Shown here piece by piece: positions 61,158 through 64,000 of a stretch of 64,000 nt of DNA. The notes under the pieces are model-generated. The model was not told where the DNA came from. It saw only the letters and a list, made by a program, of their open reading frames with translations, and searched no databases. The stretch lies in NCBI GenBank assembly GCA_958352145.1, contig CATWNM010000006.1:1-64000 (forward strand), given 5' to 3'. The DNA comes from an uncultured Eubacteriales bacterium (lineage in GTDB: Bacteria > Bacillota > Clostridia > Oscillospirales > CAG-272). Position 1 is the first letter of the stretch; every line of letters begins with the position of its first letter. Both the position numbers and the translations under genes were made by a program.

Positions 61158-61675
61158 ACCGGCCGCTCCTTTTTTTCCAGCAGCTGTACCGGGCGTTTGG
61201 ACGGCGCAGGCCGCCGCGCCTCGTCCGAAGCGCGGTATCCCAGCGCGATCAGCGCCATTAGAATACAGCCGGTCGTTTTAAAACGTTTGGCAAGATACCG
61301 TTCCGCCGTCTCGATATTTTCGCAGACCCAACAAGAGGCAAGCCCCGCCTCCCCGGCGCAGAGCAGAAGATTTTCAATCGCCGCGCCGATCGCCATATCG
61401 TCCTTCGCCTGCGCGTAACACCGGCTTTCGCATTTATATACGGCAATGACGCAGGGCGCAAGCTCAATAAACCGGCTTCGGCGCATAAAGCCCGCCAAGT
61501 CCAAAATCATCTGCCGTTCGTCCAGCACGGCAAAACACCACGGCTGCGAATTTTTGCCGGAGGGCGCGCTTGCCGCGGCCAAAAGCAGCTTTTCGATTTT
61601 TTCCGCCGGCACCGCTCTTTGCTGAAAACACCGCACGCTCCGGCGCGCCATGACGGCGTTTGTCACATATTCCAT
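61154..61675 (-). CDS. Nitroreductase-family flavoprotein
   Basis: This 173-residue FMN protein has VMARRSVRCFQQRAVPAEKI, LLAAASAPSGKNSQPWCFAVL and the C-terminal LMALIALGYRASDEARRP. The family reduces quinones, nitro compounds or flavins. It is translationally coupled to the esterase-like gene, an odd pairing with no obvious functional link. Confidence 0.9.
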   Translation of the reverse strand: MEYVTNAVMARRSVRCFQQRAVPAEKIEKLLLAAASAPSGKNSQPWCFAVLDERQMILDLAGFMRRSRFIELAPCVIAVYKCESRCYAQAKDDMAIGAAIENLLLCAGEAGLASCWVCENIETAERYLAKRFKTTGCILMALIALGYRASDEARRPAPSKRPVQLLEKKERPV

Positions 61676-61919
61676 CCATTTTTCACTCCTTTCCGGATAC
61701 CAACAGTTTAACAGGCGCGCGCGAAAAAAGGAATTATGATTCGGCGGGAAAATTTATATATTTGCAGGCCGCCAAAAGAGCCGCCGCTTTGATCCATGAC
61801 CCAGCTGAAAGACCGACTCTCCGCTCCATTTTGATGGGATCGTTGAAAAATCTGTTGGAAAAAAATCTGCAATCGTATCATTTAGATCATCCGAAAAACA
61901 AGAGATGGAAATTCTCGAC

Positions 61920-61970
61920 AGACAAAGACAGCCGGCGCTGCCTCAAAGGCTGCGCCGGCTGTCTTTGTCT
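61920..61970 (-). terminator. Terminator of the surface-protein operon
   Basis: AGACAAAGACAGCCGGCGC and GCGCCGGCTGTCTTTGTCT form a perfect 19-bp stem around a 13-base loop, overlapping the stop of the gene at 61969. Nothing else is recognised in 61676-61919. Confidence 0.85.
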
Positions 61971-63129
61971 AAACGGCCGTCCCGCTTTGCCGCGGATCAA
62001 AATTGACTTCGAGTATCTGCGGCGCGTAACAGCAGTCGCCAGTCGCAATCACAGCATAATCCTCGCCGCACGGTATGCTGCGCAGAACAAGGCCCTCCGC
62101 GCGGCGCAGGTGCCACGTCTTTGGATCGGTCAAAAGCCCAGTCAGATCCAGCGTGTAATAACCGTCCGTATATTCGGAGACGGTCAAAAGATCTCCGCAC
62201 GGTATTTTGTTTTTCCAATTGGAACCGAAACTGCAAAAGCGCGCGCACGGCAAAAAAGCGGTAAGCGGATTTCTACCCTTTTCAAAAACCGGGATATGCA
62301 TCCGCACAAAACGAACCGGCACGCGCTCGATATCGGCGACTTTTTTGCGGCTGGTTTTGGTATAAAGCCATTGCTCCCCGAAAAACGGCGTCTGCCCTAA
62401 GAAAGCGGCGCTCCCATAGCAGTTGTTGCGCGTGGGCGACCGGCTCTCGACCGTGGTATCCTGAAAAAATTTTCCTTCATATAAATTGATCTCAAACAAA
62501 AGCGTATGTGCCAAGCTCGTGCTTGCCTCTATACGGACAAGGTAGGACCGGTCGTCCGTTTTCTCCATCGTAACCGCTGCGGGCAGCGTTTGCTCGCTAC
62601 CGCTCTCCTTCGCGTACAGCGTAGAAATAACGAAAAAAGGAGTGAACTGTTCCCGCATGAACGCAATATATTTGCCGTTCGATTTGATTTTCTCAAACGC
62701 TTCCGTCGTTCGCAGCCGGAACAAAAACGGATGGCCGCCGTCGAGGAATACGCGGACGGCAATGCCGTTCAGCGTCGGTTCCACTCGGAGCACAGAGCCG
62801 CAGAGCGCGCCGCTTGTATACTGCGTATCTTCCATCTCGTCTATGTAAAGAAACACATCGCCATAGCTGTCCGAAAGCTTGATCTCGCTTCCTGCGGCCG
62901 TGACCGTCGAGTTTGATCCTTCAAACAGGCGCACGCCGCCCGTTTCCAAAAAGCGCAGATCCACCATGCGCCCGTCCTGCCGGCGGTAAACCGGCGTGTT
63001 GAAATAATAGGCCGTCTGAGAATCCGTCTCCTGCATCAGCACCCGGTATACATTCTGATTGCGGGCGGACATGTGAAACGCCTTTCCGCCGCGGATGCGG
63101 CGAATCGTATCCAAAACTGTCTTATTCAT
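61969..63129 (-). CDS. DNRLRE-like surface protein component
   Basis: The 386-residue protein has FQDTTVESRSPTRNNCYGSA, followed by FLGQTPFFGEQWLYTKTS and VRFVRMHIPVF, a pattern like DNRLRE domains (beta-sandwich stalks of clostridial cell-wall and RHS proteins). N-terminal residues 1-230 are beta-rich with DSQTAYYFNTPVYRRQDGRMV. No signal peptide or sorting motif is seen. It overlaps the upstream gene by 8 bases, so the two are probably one module. Domain call by resemblance. Confidence 0.6.
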   Translation of the reverse strand: MNKTVLDTIRRIRGGKAFHMSARNQNVYRVLMQETDSQTAYYFNTPVYRRQDGRMVDLRFLETGGVRLFEGSNSTVTAAGSEIKLSDSYGDVFLYIDEMEDTQYTSGALCGSVLRVEPTLNGIAVRVFLDGGHPFLFRLRTTEAFEKIKSNGKYIAFMREQFTPFFVISTLYAKESGSEQTLPAAVTMEKTDDRSYLVRIEASTSLAHTLLFEINLYEGKFFQDTTVESRSPTRNNCYGSAAFLGQTPFFGEQWLYTKTSRKKVADIERVPVRFVRMHIPVFEKGRNPLTAFLPCARFCSFGSNWKNKIPCGDLLTVSEYTDGYYTLDLTGLLTDPKTWHLRRAEGLVLRSIPCGEDYAVIATGDCCYAPQILEVNFDPRQSGTAV

Positions 63130-64000
63130 CGTTCTCCTCCGCTTGTATAGAAGTTCTGCGGCTGGTTAAGCAGATCCGGTCAAAGCTGGCGAATCCAAAA
63201 CTTCCGCCATACTCGCAGTATACCTCGATTCGATCGACGGCGCGCCGCTTTTGTTTGGAAAAACAAATCTCTGCATATGCCCAGCCGTCCCTGCCGTCAA
63301 AATCCGCCGTATATTCCTCGCAGGCGGCGGGTTCGCTCGCATAGACGATTTTTGCGCGAATGCGAAATACTGGCAGATCCGCCCCGGCATGAAACGTAGG
63401 CGGAACAAGCCCCGACGCGCGGGCCCATCCGGACAGCGTGAACACATCGTACGCCTCGAGTTCCTGCCGCAAAAAAACGCGCTGGCAGACATACGTCCGC
63501 GTTTCCGGAACCGCCTGCAGCCGCACGGCGGCGTGCGCGTCGTCAAAAGAATCCTCCGGATGATCCGTATACACGCCCCAAAGCGAATGCGTCCATCCGG
63601 AAAGTCCCCGCTCAAAGCCGCCGTTTTCCAGCAAATTGTACGCGCCCGGCCGGCTGCCGTACTCCAGCTGCGCGCCGTCGACCGCCGCGCAGCCAAACCC
63701 GTTCATAAGAATTTCCACCCGGACCCGCTCATAAATCCGGGCTTCAAACGATATCCATAAACGCACATAACCCCCGGGCGCAGCCACCGCGCGGCTTCTT
63801 GCGCGTACAAGGCCGCCGCACGTCACCTGAAGATAGATACCGGGCGAAATGCCGTGTACGCCGCTCGCAGGGCCGTCGGCGCCGAGCGGACGCACATAGG
63901 CCGAAAAGACATACGATCCGGAAGCAGGTACGCAGACCGTCTGGCATAGTCCGCTTTCGATCGTCGTATCATTCTGCGAACGAAAGACCGCCGCGCCGCG
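63122..64000 (-). CDS. C-terminal part of a large surface protein, cut by the window edge
   Basis: The frame is open to the right edge, with at least 292 residues seen. It contains two carbohydrate-binding-like segments, one around VCVPASGSYVFSAYVRPLG and one around NLLENGGFERGLSGWTHSLWG, a motif typical of beta-sandwich modules in wall-associated or RHS proteins. An internal GTG near 63895 is not the true start. The protein continues beyond the window. Confidence 0.65.
   Translation of the reverse strand, partial: RGAAVFRSQNDTTIESGLCQTVCVPASGSYVFSAYVRPLGADGPASGVHGISPGIYLQVTCGGLVRARSRAVAAPGGYVRLWISFEARIYERVRVEILMNGFGCAAVDGAQLEYGSRPGAYNLLENGGFERGLSGWTHSLWGVYTDHPEDSFDDAHAAVRLQAVPETRTYVCQRVFLRQELEAYDVFTLSGWARASGLVPPTFHAGADLPVFRIRAKIVYASEPAACEEYTADFDGRDGWAYAEICFSKQKRRAVDRIEVYCEYGGSFGFASFDRICLTSRRTSIQAEENDE

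Noticed and set aside
1..64000. CRISPR array
   Set aside because: No series of regularly spaced direct repeats was seen; the repeats found are single pairs or hairpins.

Overview
The window looks like a GC-rich Gram-positive anaerobe of the class Clostridia, probably an uncultured gut lineage. The evidence is a Firmicutes-style fatty-acid cluster with an FMN enoyl reductase (FabK), a SpoIID-like protein, a pyrophosphate-dependent phosphofructokinase, DUF1292, DUF1848 and DUF4358 genes, a dockerin-bearing glycosidase, and promoters close to the sigma-A consensus. This is inferred from gene content; no species is claimed.

Bases 355-13820 form an AT-rich foreign island at the 3' end of a tRNA-Ser(GCU) gene. 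A perfect 22-base copy of the tRNA 3' end lies at 355-376, and the intact tRNA is at 13799-13892. The island's main cargo is a leftward operon from 9433 to 1206 for a ribosomally made, Cys-rich peptide natural product. It encodes a radical SAM/SPASM maturase, an acyl-carrier-like protein, two precursor peptides too short for routine gene calling, a subtilisin-like protease fused to a P-loop domain, two ABC exporters and a methyltransferase. The rest of the island is scarred: a broken IS256-type transposase, hairpin-rich sequence resembling an IscB/TnpB-associated guide RNA with no nuclease, a frameshifted IS3 transposase, a chimeric gene remnant, and a two-gene unit of a trypsin-like protease and a small membrane protein that could be a defence or stress module. 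No intact integrase is visible.

From 14 kb to 29.7 kb the chromosome carries gap, a TagA/WecG-type glycosyltransferase, pfp, a lipoprotein, a broken C39-like peptidase and the leftward operon fabH-acpP-fabK-fabD-fabG-fabF-fabZ-accD-accA. The genes accB and accC are missing from their usual places. An ECF sigma factor and zinc-finger anti-sigma factor diverge from fabH. A DHHW/MBOAT O-acetylation pair follows, and a second pair occurs at 44.8-47.1 kb.

From 29.8 kb to 47 kb, mostly leftward, are a DUF4358 lipoprotein, a SpoIID-like protein, dinB, tadA, a CPBP protease, a sugar-transporter ATPase (MsmK/UgpC type), tex, rluB, a GNAT acetyltransferase, rarA and recG. From 47 kb to 64 kb are a sulfatase, a basic protein of unknown function, a gene-free 700-base stretch with a candidate structured RNA, DUF1292, hemW, lepA, a DUF1848 radical SAM protein, a secreted beta-helix/dockerin/GH43 protein, a large esterase-like protein, a nitroreductase and two surface-protein-like genes, the last running off the window.
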